From JAGRKR01 sp041397725 (GTDB taxonomy: Bacteria; Pseudomonadota; Alphaproteobacteria; Rhizobiales; Hyphomicrobiaceae), in NCBI GenBank assembly GCA_041397725.1, contig JAWKVZ010000001.1, forward strand, positions 372,001 through 436,000: DNA of 64,000 nt. Reading direction: 5' to 3'. Below are positions 8,239 to 16,557 of this stretch, one piece after another; the first letter of the stretch is position 1; every line of letters starts with the position of its first letter. The position numbers and the translations under genes are program-made. Under the pieces are notes generated by a model. The model had not been told where the DNA came from, searched no databases, and was given only the letters and a program-made list of their open reading frames with translations.

Positions 8239-8258
8239 TTCAAGCTGAATCGCTTGAA
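8239..8258. repeat. Inverted repeat TTCAAGC-N6-GCTTGAA between lrp and the DUF442 gene
   Basis: Perfect 7-base arms around a 6-base centre, about 100 bases upstream of both flanking starts and next to an AT-rich run of eight T at 8225-8232. The 20-base dyad fits a dimeric regulator operator; the adjacent Lrp is the obvious candidate, but this is inference. Confidence 0.45.
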
Positions 8259-8265
8259 TCTTTCT

Positions 8266-8297
8266 CCGGCGACTGTCACATCTGGAGTTGTCGCCGG
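8266..8297. repeat. Inverted repeat CCGGCGAC-N16-GTCGCCGG upstream of the DUF442 gene
   Basis: Perfect 8-base arms at 8266-8273 and 8290-8297. It lies 8 bases downstream of the TTCAAGC dyad and 59 bases before the ATG at 8357. It may be a leader hairpin of the DUF442 transcript or a second operator. Confidence 0.35.
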
Positions 8298-8356
8298 GGC
8301 CGGACGAGAGGCCATCGGGCATACGAGACGCTGGACGGCAAACGATCGGACACGCC

Positions 8357-8866
8357 ATGGCCCGCATTTCCTACATCACACCCGAGTTCGCCGTCGCGCC
8401 GCAGCTGACGCACGAGGATTTCGGCGCGCTCGGCGCCATGGGCTTTCGCGCCATCATCTCCAACCGTCCGGACAATGAGGACGGCCTGACCCTGCCCGCC
8501 ACACAGGCGGCGTCCCTCGCCCGCCAGACCGGCCTCGTTTTCCACCACGTGCCCGCGCGCATGGACGAGGTCCTCGACGACGCGATCGTCGACGCCTTCG
8601 CCGAGGCTCTCGGCAAGGTCCGGGGGCCGGTCGTCGCCTACTGCAAGTCCGGCACGCGGGCGGCGATCCTCTGGGCTCTCGCCTCCGTCCGCGCGAAGCC
8701 TGTCGAGTGCGTGCTGAAGGCGCTGCTCGACGCCGGCTACGACCTGGGCTTCCTCAAGGAGGATCTCGAGGCGCAGGCGGCGCGGCACATCGGGCGCTCC
8801 GAGGACATCGAGGCGCTGCTGGCGCTCGATTGCGCGGACGACCGTCAGCTCGGCGTGGCGGCCTGA
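8357..8866 (+). CDS. DUF442 / TIGR01244-type protein-phosphatase-like protein (beta-lactamase-hydrolase-like family)
   Basis: A 169-residue protein from MARISYITPEFAVAPQL; the upstream in-frame region (from 8288) is not family-like. The active-site loop YCKSGTRA, preceded by a beta-strand (GPVVA), resembles the cysteine phosphatase/sulfurtransferase loop of DUF442 domains. These occur fused or next to persulfide dioxygenases in sulfide-handling operons. The N-terminal 'LTHEDFGALGAMGFRAIISNRPD' is also typical. No ArsR-type sulfide regulator or dioxygenase is adjacent, so a sulfide role here is only a family-level inference. The 3' end overlaps the UDG-like gene on the other strand by 22 bases. 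Confidence 0.85.
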   Translation: MARISYITPEFAVAPQLTHEDFGALGAMGFRAIISNRPDNEDGLTLPATQAASLARQTGLVFHHVPARMDEVLDDAIVDAFAEALGKVRGPVVAYCKSGTRAAILWALASVRAKPVECVLKALLDAGYDLGFLKEDLEAQAARHIGRSEDIEALLALDCADDRQLGVAA

Positions 8867-9507
8867 GGGCCGCTTTTCTCGTCGAGCAGCCGCCGCACCT
8901 CGGCCCGCAGATGGACGACGAGTTCCGCCTCGAACCACGGATTGCGCTTGATCCAGGCGTTGTTGCGCCAGGAGGGATGCGGCAATGGCAGCAGGCGCGG
9001 ACCGTTGCGGGGCGTCATCGCGATCTCTCGCCAGCGTCGCACCGTCTCGGTGAGCGAGCCGAAATCGGCCGTCGCAAGGTGCCAGCGCTGCGCGTATTGG
9101 CCGACCAGCAGCACCAGCTCGAGGCTCGGCAGCGCCGCCATCACCCGCGCCCGCCAGACCCCGGCGCACTCGCGCCGTGGCGGCAGGTCGCCACCCTTGG
9201 CATCGAGCCCCGGAAAGCAGAACCCCATGGGGACGATGGCAACCCGGCGCTCGTCGTAGAATTCCGCCGGCGTCACGCCCAGCCAGCTCCGCAGGCGATC
9301 TCCGGAGGGATCGGTGAACGGCACGCCGGAGGCGTGGACGCGCGTGCCCGGCGCCTGTCCCGCGATACACAACCGCGCAGTGCGGGACACGCGCAGGACC
9401 GGGCGCGGCTCGTGCGGCAGACAGGCGCCGGACGGACTGTCACGGCAGATCCGGCACGCCCGCACCTGGGCAACCAGCGCATCGAGTGGTTCAGGCGGCG
9501 CGGCCAT
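8845..9507 (-). CDS. Uracil-DNA glycosylase superfamily protein
   Basis: A 220-residue protein with the superfamily motif 1-like GQAPGTRVHASGVPF and downstream 'DPSGDRLRSWLGV', and the motif 2-like LPLPHPSWRNNAWI. Four cysteines (CRIC, GAC and one later in FCFPG) recall the iron-sulfur family 4 enzymes, but the spacing is not the canonical one, so cluster binding is uncertain. Such proteins remove uracil or other damaged bases. The gene sits 4 bases after the MBL-fold gene on the same strand and probably shares its mRNA. Its 3' end overlaps the DUF442 gene by 22 bases. Confidence 0.8.
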   Translation of the reverse strand: MAAPPEPLDALVAQVRACRICRDSPSGACLPHEPRPVLRVSRTARLCIAGQAPGTRVHASGVPFTDPSGDRLRSWLGVTPAEFYDERRVAIVPMGFCFPGLDAKGGDLPPRRECAGVWRARVMAALPSLELVLLVGQYAQRWHLATADFGSLTETVRRWREIAMTPRNGPRLLPLPHPSWRNNAWIKRNPWFEAELVVHLRAEVRRLLDEKSGPQAATPS

Positions 9508-9511
9508 GGCC

Positions 9512-10255
9512 TCACACGTCGAGCACGAGGCCGTCCTCGGCCAGAAGCACCCGCGGGCTCTGCACGGCTGCCCGGTTGGCCAGCATATGGCTGTTCATGT
9601 GGGTCAACATCACCCGCTGCGCCACCAGTCGGTCGAGGTTGCGCTCGATGATCCGCCAGTTCATGTGGTAGCGGACATCGGCATCGAAGCCATAGCACTC
9701 GATGATGAAGAGATCGGCGCCGGCCGCGACATCGACGAGCGCGTCCACCCACTCCGTATCGCCAGAGAAGGCGAGCACCCGCCCCTCAGCCTCGAGCCTC
9801 AGCGCATAGGACGGCGCGCCCGAGGGATGGCTCACCTCCCGCACCGAGACGCTGGCCGGGCCGATGGTCAGGCTGTCGTCCGCGTCATAGGCGACGAACT
9901 GCAAGGCAAACCCCAGGTCCATCTCTGTCGAGCCGGGGAAGAGCGCCTCGGCGGCCGCCATGTAGCGATCCTCGATGCCGCTCGGGCCGACGATCGTCAA
10001 CGGCGCCGTCCGGCGGCCGACGTGCTGGGCATGCATGATCAGCCAAACGAGACCGGCGAAATGATCGCCGTGGAGATGCGTGATGAAAACCGTGTCGATG
10101 TCGTTCGGCGCGAGGACCAGCCGGTTGAGGCCGATCAGCGCGCTGGCCCCGCAGTCGATCAGCACCCCTCGCCCGGCGATCTCCAGGTGATAACAGGTCT
10201 GCAAGCGGCCGCCCGATCCGAAGGCGTCGCCGCATCCGACGATGGTCAGCTTCAC
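9512..10255 (-). CDS. MBL-fold metallo-hydrolase, RNase Z / arylsulfatase-like
   Basis: A 247-residue metallo-beta-lactamase-fold protein. The di-zinc motif ITHLHGDHFAGL (about residues 58-69), a later SHPSG, GDTEW and the C-terminal LTHMNSH supply the usual metal ligands. There is no tRNA-binding exosite arm, so it is not a typical tRNase Z. Proteins of this type hydrolyse phosphodiesters, sulfate esters or lactones. It is in a same-strand run with the GST gene upstream (31-base gap) and the UDG-like gene downstream (4-base gap). The function within that run is not clear. Confidence 0.85.
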   Translation of the reverse strand: MKLTIVGCGDAFGSGGRLQTCYHLEIAGRGVLIDCGASALIGLNRLVLAPNDIDTVFITHLHGDHFAGLVWLIMHAQHVGRRTAPLTIVGPSGIEDRYMAAAEALFPGSTEMDLGFALQFVAYDADDSLTIGPASVSVREVSHPSGAPSYALRLEAEGRVLAFSGDTEWVDALVDVAAGADLFIIECYGFDADVRYHMNWRIIERNLDRLVAQRVMLTHMNSHMLANRAAVQSPRVLLAEDGLVLDV

Positions 10256-10286
10256 GATGGCATGCTCCGCTCGTCTGTGCGCCCCC

Positions 10287-10898
10287 TCAGGCCTTGGCGC
10301 TCGGCCGCGAGGAGACCTCGGCGTACCAGCGCGCCACGTTTGCCAGTTCGGCCGGGCGCTCGATGCGGGCCGGCTTCATGAAATCGACGCCGACGAGCGC
10401 TGTGATATCGGCGATCGAGTAGGCGTCACCGGCGATGTAGCGGCTCTGGCCGAGTTGCTGATCCATGAGACGGAGCATCTCGAGCGCGCGCGGCTTGTTC
10501 GCCTCGCCCCACTCCTTGCACTGGGGAACCTCCATCGGCGCCATCGCCGGATGCAGATGCCGGAAGGTCTGCGCGACGTGGAACAGCAGGCCGAGCTCCA
10601 TGCGGCGGTTCCACATCTCGATCATCGCCTGTCCGAGCGCGCCCGTGCCGAACAGCGCCGGCTCGGGCTTCTGGGCCTCGAAGTAGCGGCAGATCGCCAC
10701 CGATTCCGACAGCGTCGTACCGTCGTCCAGGACCAGCACCGGCACCCGCTGCAACGGGTTCAACGCCGTGAACTCGGCCGTCTTGAGCTCCCCCTTCATG
10801 AGGTCGACCTCCTCGTAGGGGACGTCGATGCCCTTCTCCGCCAGGAAGATCCTGACGCGGCGGGGGTTCGGAGCGCGGCTCGTCTCCAGGATTTTCAT
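10287..10898 (-). CDS. Glutathione S-transferase family protein
   Basis: A 203-residue protein starting MKILETSRAPNPRRVRIFL, chosen because GGAG lies just upstream on the coding strand and a dedicated promoter follows. The N-terminal thioredoxin-like glutathione-binding domain ends with 'LDDGTTLSESVAICRYFE' (ESxAI glutathione signature), and the helical C-terminal domain includes the N-capping motif 'AGDAYSIADITALVGVDF'. It conjugates or reduces electrophiles with glutathione in the cytoplasm. It is the first gene of a possible three-gene leftward unit (GST, MBL hydrolase, UDG-like), a loose detoxification/repair grouping. Confidence 0.92.
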   Translation of the reverse strand: MKILETSRAPNPRRVRIFLAEKGIDVPYEEVDLMKGELKTAEFTALNPLQRVPVLVLDDGTTLSESVAICRYFEAQKPEPALFGTGALGQAMIEMWNRRMELGLLFHVAQTFRHLHPAMAPMEVPQCKEWGEANKPRALEMLRLMDQQLGQSRYIAGDAYSIADITALVGVDFMKPARIERPAELANVARWYAEVSSRPSAKA

Positions 10899-10920
10899 AT
10901 TGTAGCTCCACGCAATGATG

Positions 10921-10948
10921 ATTGTACAATTCGTAAACGAGGCGCCAA
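10921..10948 (-). promoter_or_regulatory. Candidate promoter of the GST gene with palindromic operator
   Basis: On the minus strand TTGGCG (10948-10943), a 16-base spacer and TACAAT (10926-10921) precede the GST start by 22 bases. The -10 element lies in the perfect 10-base palindrome ATTGTACAAT (10921-10930), a good place for a repressor dimer. Confidence 0.45.
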
Positions 10949-10967
10949 CGGGCAGCAAGGGGCCGCC

Positions 10968-11483
10968 TCAACGCGACATGTGCCGCGCCCGCCAATCCCT
11001 CGGACGATCGAACGCGCCGCTCCAGATGCCGCGCCTGGCCCGCCGCGCCGCCTCTTCCTCGGCCCGGTAGGCCCCGTAGGAGACGGCCCAGCCCTCCGCC
11101 ACCATCTGACGGTTGATGTCGCGCCCGTCCACCGTGCAGACCGCGAGCACCCGCTGGTGCTGGTCGCGCTTGCGGGCCTGGCAGCTCACCTGTCCCCGCC
11201 CGACGATCGCCCTGAGCCGGCGCGCCGCTTCGCGGCCGCACGGCCAGGGCGCACCGTCCCGGGTGCACTCCTGCCGCCCTTCCGGAGCATCGATCCCCTG
11301 CAGCCTGATCTCGTGGCCGCCAACCCTGAGGCTGTCGCCATCGATGACGTGGGCCGCCCCCGAGATCCCGTCGGGCAGGCTGTGCCCACGCCAACGCCCG
11401 ACCGCGGCCGCTATGCTTATGATCGCGAGGACCACAAGCAATACGTTAATACTTTCTTTTCTCTTTAGGTTCTTTCGTCTCAA
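10968..11483 (-). CDS. Thermonuclease-family (SNase-like) protein, membrane-anchored or secreted
   Basis: A 171-residue protein with an N-terminal hydrophobic segment (residues 14-29) after several basic residues, so exported or anchored. The SNase fold is shown by VIDGDSLRVGGHEIRLQGIDAP (about 46-67), with acidic and arginine residues in the places used for Ca2+ and phosphate binding, then 'INRQMVAEGWAVSYG' near the end. Four cysteines in the mature part (QEC, WPC, VSC, AVC) could form disulfides in the periplasm. The likely role is degradation of extracellular DNA or RNA. It ends 9 bases before the GST promoter, and its own promoter lies in the AT-rich gap 11484-11626. Confidence 0.85.
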   Translation of the reverse strand: MRRKNLKRKESINVLLVVLAIISIAAAVGRWRGHSLPDGISGAAHVIDGDSLRVGGHEIRLQGIDAPEGRQECTRDGAPWPCGREAARRLRAIVGRGQVSCQARKRDQHQRVLAVCTVDGRDINRQMVAEGWAVSYGAYRAEEEAARRARRGIWSGAFDRPRDWRARHMSR

Positions 11484-11626
11484 TTAAGTAAACCAGAATT
11501 TAGCAATTTGTGACCACATTGATAACTTGGCAAGTATATTGGCACGTTCAGTAAGAGTTACCACGGGGCGTCGCGGAACACTTCCTGGACGCAGCCAGCC
11601 TGGCCGTCTCTCGGGGACTTGACGAC

Positions 11627-13261
11627 ATGGGCAGAGACACTGTTTCGGCTGTTCCGCGAATCCAGCTCGCGCGCCGCGAGGGCCGGGAGCGGAACGCCGC
11701 GCGCCTTCGCGAGGCGCGGGACAAGCTCGCCCATGGCACCAGCATCAAGCCGGAGTTCGAGTACGAGCTGTTGAGCATGTTCGTGCGCAACGAGCTTGGC
11801 GCCATTGTGACCATTCCCCTGCTCGCCGTCGTCTTCTCGCTCGCGGCCATGTCGTGGGCGCCGGTGATGGAGGCCCTGCTCTGGCTTCTCGCCGTCATCA
11901 TGGCCAAGGTGCTCGTGCTCGAGTCCTGCCGGCGCTTCCTGACCGCCCCGCGCAGCACGATGCGCGTCGACACCTGGCGCAAGCAGCTCGTGACGGTCGA
12001 GCTCATCAACGGCTTTGCCTGGGCCGGCATGGCGCTGATCGGCCTCAACGGCTCGGTCGCCTCGTCCCATGTGTTCATCTTCGCCTCGCTCATCGTCGTG
12101 CTCGCCATCCGCATGACCTTCGCCTCGTCGGTGATGCCGATCCTCTATGCCGGCACCATCCCGATGACGGCCGCGGTGGTCACCCGGCTGGCGCTGCTCA
12201 ACGATCCCTTCTACTGGGCCATGGCGTCGATGGCCGTCGGCGTCCACGTCTACTTCATCTTCCTCGCCAAAGGCCTGCATTCCACCGCACTCGCCATGCT
12301 CGAGTTCCGCGCGGAGAAGGATGCCCTCATCGCCGAGCTCGAGGAGGAGAAATCCATCTCCGATGAGGCCCGCCGCCGCGCCGAGGACGCCAACATCGCC
12401 AAATCGCGCTTCCTCGCAACCATGAGCCACGAGTTGCGCACCCCGCTCAACGCCATTCTCGGGTTCTCCGAGGTGATGAAGAGCGAGATCATGGGACCCA
12501 TCCAGAGCACGACTTACAAGGAGTATGTCGGCAACATCCACGATAGCGGTCGCCACCTGCTCAATCTCATCAACGAGATCCTCGACCTCTCGCGCATCGA
12601 GGCCGGGCGCTACGAGCTGCACGAGGAGCCAGTCCGCCTCGCCGATATCGCGGAGGACTGTCACCGCCTCCTGAAGCTGCGCGCCGAGAGCAAGGGCCTG
12701 ACCATCGAGGAGGATTTCGACGACACGCTGGCGCAGATCTGGGCCGACGAACGGGCTGTCCGGCAGATCTGCCTCAACCTGCTGTCGAATGCGCTGAAAT
12801 TCACGCCGCGCGGCGGTCGCATCACCATGCTCGTCGCCCGTGCGCCCGACGGCGGCCAGATCATCTCCATCAAGGACACCGGCCCCGGCATCCCCAAGGA
12901 GGAGATCCCCAAGGTCCTGCAGGCCTTCGGACAGGGCTCGCTCGCCCACCAGAACGCGGAAGGCGGCACCGGGCTCGGGTTGCCCATCGTGCAGAGCCTC
13001 ATCGCCCTGCACGGCGGCGAGTTCGAGCTCAAGTCCGAGCTGCGCAAGGGCACCGAGGCGCTCGTCAGCTTCCCGCCGCAGCGCGTCCTCGAGCCCATGA
13101 AGCCGCTGCAGCCGCTGGGCATGGAGCGTCATCGCCGCGCCAGCCCGCTCACACAGGCCGTCGCACAGCCGGCCCGCACCGCGCGGATCTCGCGGCTTCT
13201 CCGTGTCCCGAATGCGCCACACTCGCGTGTCAGTGGCCTGCACCACGACACCAAGCATTGA
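11627..13261 (+). CDS. Membrane histidine kinase, PdhS/DivJ/PleC-like
   Basis: A 544-residue kinase. Several hydrophobic helices fill about residues 55-220. A coiled-coil linker leads to the HisKA box 'FLATMSHELRTPLNAILGFS' with phospho-acceptor H268. The HATPase domain has N, G1 and G2 boxes (LLSNALKFTP, KDTGPGIP, GGTGLGLPI). The exact HisKA form with SEVMKSEIMGP is that of alphaproteobacterial kinases acting on the DivK/PleD branch of the CtrA cell-cycle network. No response regulator is adjacent, as is usual for this group. The last 75 residues are a poorly structured basic tail. It is followed by the DUF1289 gene, an arrangement I have seen in Rhizobiales. Confidence 0.86.
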   Translation: MGRDTVSAVPRIQLARREGRERNAARLREARDKLAHGTSIKPEFEYELLSMFVRNELGAIVTIPLLAVVFSLAAMSWAPVMEALLWLLAVIMAKVLVLESCRRFLTAPRSTMRVDTWRKQLVTVELINGFAWAGMALIGLNGSVASSHVFIFASLIVVLAIRMTFASSVMPILYAGTIPMTAAVVTRLALLNDPFYWAMASMAVGVHVYFIFLAKGLHSTALAMLEFRAEKDALIAELEEEKSISDEARRRAEDANIAKSRFLATMSHELRTPLNAILGFSEVMKSEIMGPIQSTTYKEYVGNIHDSGRHLLNLINEILDLSRIEAGRYELHEEPVRLADIAEDCHRLLKLRAESKGLTIEEDFDDTLAQIWADERAVRQICLNLLSNALKFTPRGGRITMLVARAPDGGQIISIKDTGPGIPKEEIPKVLQAFGQGSLAHQNAEGGTGLGLPIVQSLIALHGGEFELKSELRKGTEALVSFPPQRVLEPMKPLQPLGMERHRRASPLTQAVAQPARTARISRLLRVPNAPHSRVSGLHHDTKH

Positions 13262-13319
13262 GTTGTCCCCCCACACTCCCCAAATCAGGGCAGGACAGAT
13301 AGACGGCACCGACGCCCGA

Positions 13320-13520
13320 ATGGCACGCATTTCGACGCCTTGCATCAACGTCTGCACCATCGATCCGGACAGCGGCCTGTGCACCGGCTGCGCCCGCACC
13401 GTGGAAGAAATCGCGTCGTGGCTCAAGTTCGACGAGCCGCGGCGCCAGAGCATCATGCGCGAGTTGCCGGCGAGACGCCGCCGCCCGTCTGCGGCCACGC
13501 AGCCCCCCGAGGGCGGCTGA
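13320..13520 (+). CDS. DUF1289 small cysteine-rich protein
   Basis: A 66-residue protein, MARISTPCINVCTIDPDSGL, with the DUF1289 pattern of four cysteines (PCINVC ... LCTGC) followed by R-T-x-x-E-I and W. The cysteines probably bind zinc or an iron-sulfur cluster. The function is unknown. The ATG at 13320 gives the family length; an in-frame start at 13203 would overlap the kinase gene. It lies 58 bases after the kinase stop and 49 bases before the protease gene, so it may be read from the kinase transcript. Confidence 0.85.
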   Translation: MARISTPCINVCTIDPDSGLCTGCARTVEEIASWLKFDEPRRQSIMRELPARRRRPSAATQPPEGG

Positions 13521-13569
13521 GCTGCGCGGGCTGGCCGCTGCCCGGTGCCGTTAGAGAGTGGAGCCTTGC

Positions 13570-14277
13570 ATGTGGACCTGGATCGGCATCGCCGTGTGCG
13601 TCGCCCTCGCGCTGTTCATAGCGCTGTCCGGGCAGCTCGACACGATGGTTTCAAACTCGACGTTCACGACGGCAAGCATCGTCTACTACCTGATCTGGCT
13701 GGGCGTGCTCGCTCCCATCCTGATCGGCGTCTTCGCCGGCCGCAGCCGTCGGGCCTTTGGCGAGGCCGCCATCTGGATCGGGCTCTGCCTCCTCCTGATC
13801 GGCGGCTACAGCTTCCGCGACACCCTCTCCGGCTTCGGCTATCGCATCATCGGCGAGTTGGCGCCGCCGGGAACCGTGCTGTCCGTGCAGCCGCGCACCA
13901 GCGGCGAGATCTCCGTACGCATCCGCCGCCAGCCGAGCGGCCATTTCGCGGTCCGCTCCACCGTGGAGGGGGCGACCATCCCCATGCTCGTCGATACCGG
14001 CGCGACGACGGTTGTCCTCAGCCAGCGCGACGCCCGTGCGATCGGCATCGACACCCAGCGGCTCTCCTACACGCTGCCCGTCAAGACGGCGAACGGCACA
14101 ACCTTCGCAGCACATGTCACGCTTCGCAGCCTCGCCGTCGGGGCCATCCGGATCAACGACATCGAGGCCCTCGTCGCCAAGCCCGGCGCTCTCGACGACA
14201 GCCTGCTCGGTATGAATTTTTTAAATCGATTGCGATCTTATGAGTTCTCCGGGGATTTCCTGACGTTGCGCGGATGA
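13570..14277 (+). CDS. TIGR02281-family clan AA (retropepsin-like) aspartic protease, membrane-anchored, copy 1
   Basis: A 235-residue protein with three N-terminal membrane helices (about 3-22, 36-56, 66-82) and a C-terminal retropepsin-like domain with catalytic MLVDTGATTVVLS (D142). The ATG at 13570 has GGAG seven bases upstream; a GTG at 13558 is the alternative. As a single-DTG protein it must dimerise to be active, on the periplasmic side judging from the positive charges near residue 60. A second copy follows 63 bases downstream. The substrate is unknown for the family. Confidence 0.88.
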   Translation: MWTWIGIAVCVALALFIALSGQLDTMVSNSTFTTASIVYYLIWLGVLAPILIGVFAGRSRRAFGEAAIWIGLCLLLIGGYSFRDTLSGFGYRIIGELAPPGTVLSVQPRTSGEISVRIRRQPSGHFAVRSTVEGATIPMLVDTGATTVVLSQRDARAIGIDTQRLSYTLPVKTANGTTFAAHVTLRSLAVGAIRINDIEALVAKPGALDDSLLGMNFLNRLRSYEFSGDFLTLRG

Positions 14278-14340
14278 TTTCGGCGCGTGGGTCCGATCGC
14301 CGGGGCCGCGGGTTCTGCGTCGATTGAGTGGTGTACGCGC

Positions 14341-14910
14341 ATGAGCTATTCGTCCGGGCTTCGCAGCGTCGTCGGAGAAGGCGCCGTCTGGCTTCTCGTC
14401 GGCCTCGTCGCCGCCACTGGCCTCTACTACAAGTCCGAGATCGTCGCCCTGGTCGGCGGCTCCACCATCACGCCCCATCGCACGGCCGAAGCGCCCGCGA
14501 GCCCCCGCATCAGAGAGCCCGAGACCGACAAGGGTTTTGCCAGGGTCAGCCGCATACGTGCCGATCAGCAGGGACACTTCTTCACCCGCGCCTTCATCAA
14601 CGATCGACCGGTCGACGTGATGATCGACACGGGCGCCACCATCGTCGCCCTCACCTACGAAGCGGCCCGCGAGGCCGGCCTGCGCCTGTCCGACCGCGAT
14701 TTCACCCACAGTGTGAACACGGCCAACGGCAAGGCGCGCGTCGCCCCGGTCACGCTCGACCGCATCACCATCGGTGACATCACGCTCAGGAATATCCGTG
14801 CCGCCGTCAGCGAGCCGGGCAAGCTTCAGACGACCTTGCTCGGCATGTCGTTCCTGAAGCGCCTTAAGGCGGTCTCGATCCAGGGCGGTGTCCTCGTCCT
14901 CGAAGAATAG
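14341..14910 (+). CDS. TIGR02281-family clan AA aspartic protease, membrane-anchored, copy 2
   Basis: A 190-residue paralogue of the preceding gene with one N-terminal membrane helix (about 15-36) and a protease domain with VMIDTGATIVALT (D96). Both copies share the tail pattern ending in LLGMxFLxRL. An upstream in-frame start at 14287 would add 18 residues ahead of the helix; the ATG at 14341 gives the normal layout. The two could form homo- or heterodimers since each provides a single catalytic Asp. The sequences are clearly diverged, so this is an old duplication. Confidence 0.88.
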   Translation: MSYSSGLRSVVGEGAVWLLVGLVAATGLYYKSEIVALVGGSTITPHRTAEAPASPRIREPETDKGFARVSRIRADQQGHFFTRAFINDRPVDVMIDTGATIVALTYEAAREAGLRLSDRDFTHSVNTANGKARVAPVTLDRITIGDITLRNIRAAVSEPGKLQTTLLGMSFLKRLKAVSIQGGVLVLEE

Positions 14911-15019
14911 CCCCTTCAACGATGCAGTTTCCGGCGGCCGCTCCGCTTCCGCCTTCTGGTTGGAGATGGCTGCTCGATCCACTATCGTCCGCCCAGGATT
15001 CGATACCAGGAGCCCAGCC

Positions 15020-16519
15020 ATGCTGCCCAAGCCCCGTGCCGATCTCAAAGAGAACACGCTCGATTTCGAGCGCCTGCCGCTGGTGAAGCCCACGGGCTTC
15101 CGCGAGTACGACGCCCGCTGGCTGTTCCCCGCCGAGATCAACCTCATGGGGCTCAATGCCATCGGCCTGGGGCTCGCCACGCTGTTCCGCCGCCGCGGCG
15201 TTCCCGCCCGGATCGTCGTCGGGCACGACTTCCGCTGGTACTCGGCCTCCGTCAAGCAGGCTCTCATGATGGGGCTGGTCTCGGGCGGCGCCGAGGTCTT
15301 CGACATCGGGCTGGCGCTGTCGCCGATGGCCTATTTCGCCCAGTTCGAGCTCGACGTCGAGGGCGTCGCCATGGTCACCGCCAGTCACAACGACAACGGC
15401 TGGACCGGCATCAAGATGGGCCTCCAGCGCCCGCTCACCTTCGGCCCGGACGACATGAGCGAGCTCAAGGAGATCGTGCTGACCGGCGCTTACGACGCGC
15501 CCGGCGGCGGCCGCTATCGCTTCGTGCCGGACCTGGCGGAGCGCTACATCCGCTCCCTCACGGATCGCCCCAGGCTCGGGCGCCGCCTCAAGGTCGTGGC
15601 GGCCTGTGGCAACGGCACCGCGGGCGCCTACGCGCCACGCGTCCTCGAGGCGATCGGCTGCGAGGTGGTGCCGCTCGACTGCGAGCTCGACCACTCGTTC
15701 CCGCGCTACAATCCCAATCCCGAAGATCTCAAGATGTTGCACGCCATCGCCGAAGCGGTGGTGGCCAACAAGGCCGATGTCGGCCTCGGCTTCGACGGTG
15801 ACGGCGACCGCTGCGGCGTCGTTGACAACGAGGGCCACGAGATCTTTGCCGACACCGTCGGCGTCATGCTGGCGCGCGACATCTCCGCCATCCACAAGGA
15901 TGCCGTGTTCGTGGCCGACGTCAAGTCAACCGGCCTGTTCATGACGGATCCGGTGCTGATCGCCAATGGGGCCAGGTCACTCTACTGGAAGACCGGCCAT
16001 TCCTACATGAAGCGCTACACGCACGAGCAGAAGGCGCTCGTCGGCTTCGAGAAGAGCGGCCACTTCTTCTTCCAGCCGCCGCTCGGGCGGGGTTACGACG
16101 ACGGCCTCGTGGCGGCGCTCGCCGTCTGCGACATGCTCGACCGTGCGCCTGACAAGACCATGGCCGACCTGAAGCGCGCGTTGCCGCGCACCTACCAGTC
16201 CCCGACCATGTCTCCGCACTGCGACGACGAGAAGAAGTACGGCGTCGTCGACCGCATCGTCGCGCAGTACCAGGAGCTGGCCAGGACGGGCGGCAAGATC
16301 GCCGGGCAGGCGATCCGCGACCTCGTCACGGTCAACGGCGTGCGCGTGACGCTCGCCGACGGCACCTGGGGCCTCGTGCGCGCCTCATCCAACAAGCCGG
16401 AGCTCGTCATCGTCGTCGAGAGCCCGGTCTCGGAAGAGAACAAGATCGCGATCTTCCGTGACATCGAGGCGCGTCTGGCGGCGTGCCCGGAGGTCGGCGC
16501 CTACAATCAGAAGATCTGA
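15020..16519 (+). CDS. Phosphomannomutase/phosphoglucomutase (AlgC-type alpha-D-phosphohexomutase)
   Basis: A 499-residue enzyme; the ATG at 15020 follows an AGGAG six to seven bases upstream. All four hexomutase signatures are present: the phosphoserine loop MVTASHNDNGWTGIKMG, the Mg2+ loop 'GLGFDGDGDRCGVVDNEG', the sugar-specificity loop GFEKSGHFFF and the phosphate-binding loop RASSNKPELVIVVES. It interconverts the 1- and 6-phosphates of mannose or glucose for polysaccharide, LPS core or glycolipid synthesis. It begins in the wake of the protease genes with 109 bases between, and converges on the thioredoxin-like gene across a symmetric hairpin. Confidence 0.93.
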   Translation: MLPKPRADLKENTLDFERLPLVKPTGFREYDARWLFPAEINLMGLNAIGLGLATLFRRRGVPARIVVGHDFRWYSASVKQALMMGLVSGGAEVFDIGLALSPMAYFAQFELDVEGVAMVTASHNDNGWTGIKMGLQRPLTFGPDDMSELKEIVLTGAYDAPGGGRYRFVPDLAERYIRSLTDRPRLGRRLKVVAACGNGTAGAYAPRVLEAIGCEVVPLDCELDHSFPRYNPNPEDLKMLHAIAEAVVANKADVGLGFDGDGDRCGVVDNEGHEIFADTVGVMLARDISAIHKDAVFVADVKSTGLFMTDPVLIANGARSLYWKTGHSYMKRYTHEQKALVGFEKSGHFFFQPPLGRGYDDGLVAALAVCDMLDRAPDKTMADLKRALPRTYQSPTMSPHCDDEKKYGVVDRIVAQYQELARTGGKIAGQAIRDLVTVNGVRVTLADGTWGLVRASSNKPELVIVVESPVSEENKIAIFRDIEARLAACPEVGAYNQKI

Positions 16520-16524
16520 GGCCT

Positions 16525-16544
16525 GGGCGCCCTCGCGGGCGCCC
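16525..16544. terminator. Bidirectional GC hairpin between convergent genes
   Basis: GGGCGCCC (16525-16532), loop TCGC, GGGCGCCC (16537-16544): an 8-bp stem 6 bases after the hexomutase stop and 13 bases before the stop of the opposite gene. No T run follows, so it may act as a transcript-end stabiliser rather than an intrinsic terminator. Confidence 0.5.
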
Positions 16545-16557
16545 CGACCTCCCGCGC

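Noticed and set aside
11539..11556. Sigma-54-like TTGGCACG upstream of the PdhS-like kinase gene
   Set aside because: The -24 half fits, but the required GC-containing -12 element (TTGC) is absent; AGTAAG stands there instead.
11558..13498. 646-codon minus-strand open frame across the histidine kinase gene
   Set aside because: Antisense shadow: no domain is recognisable, while the plus strand encodes a complete kinase.
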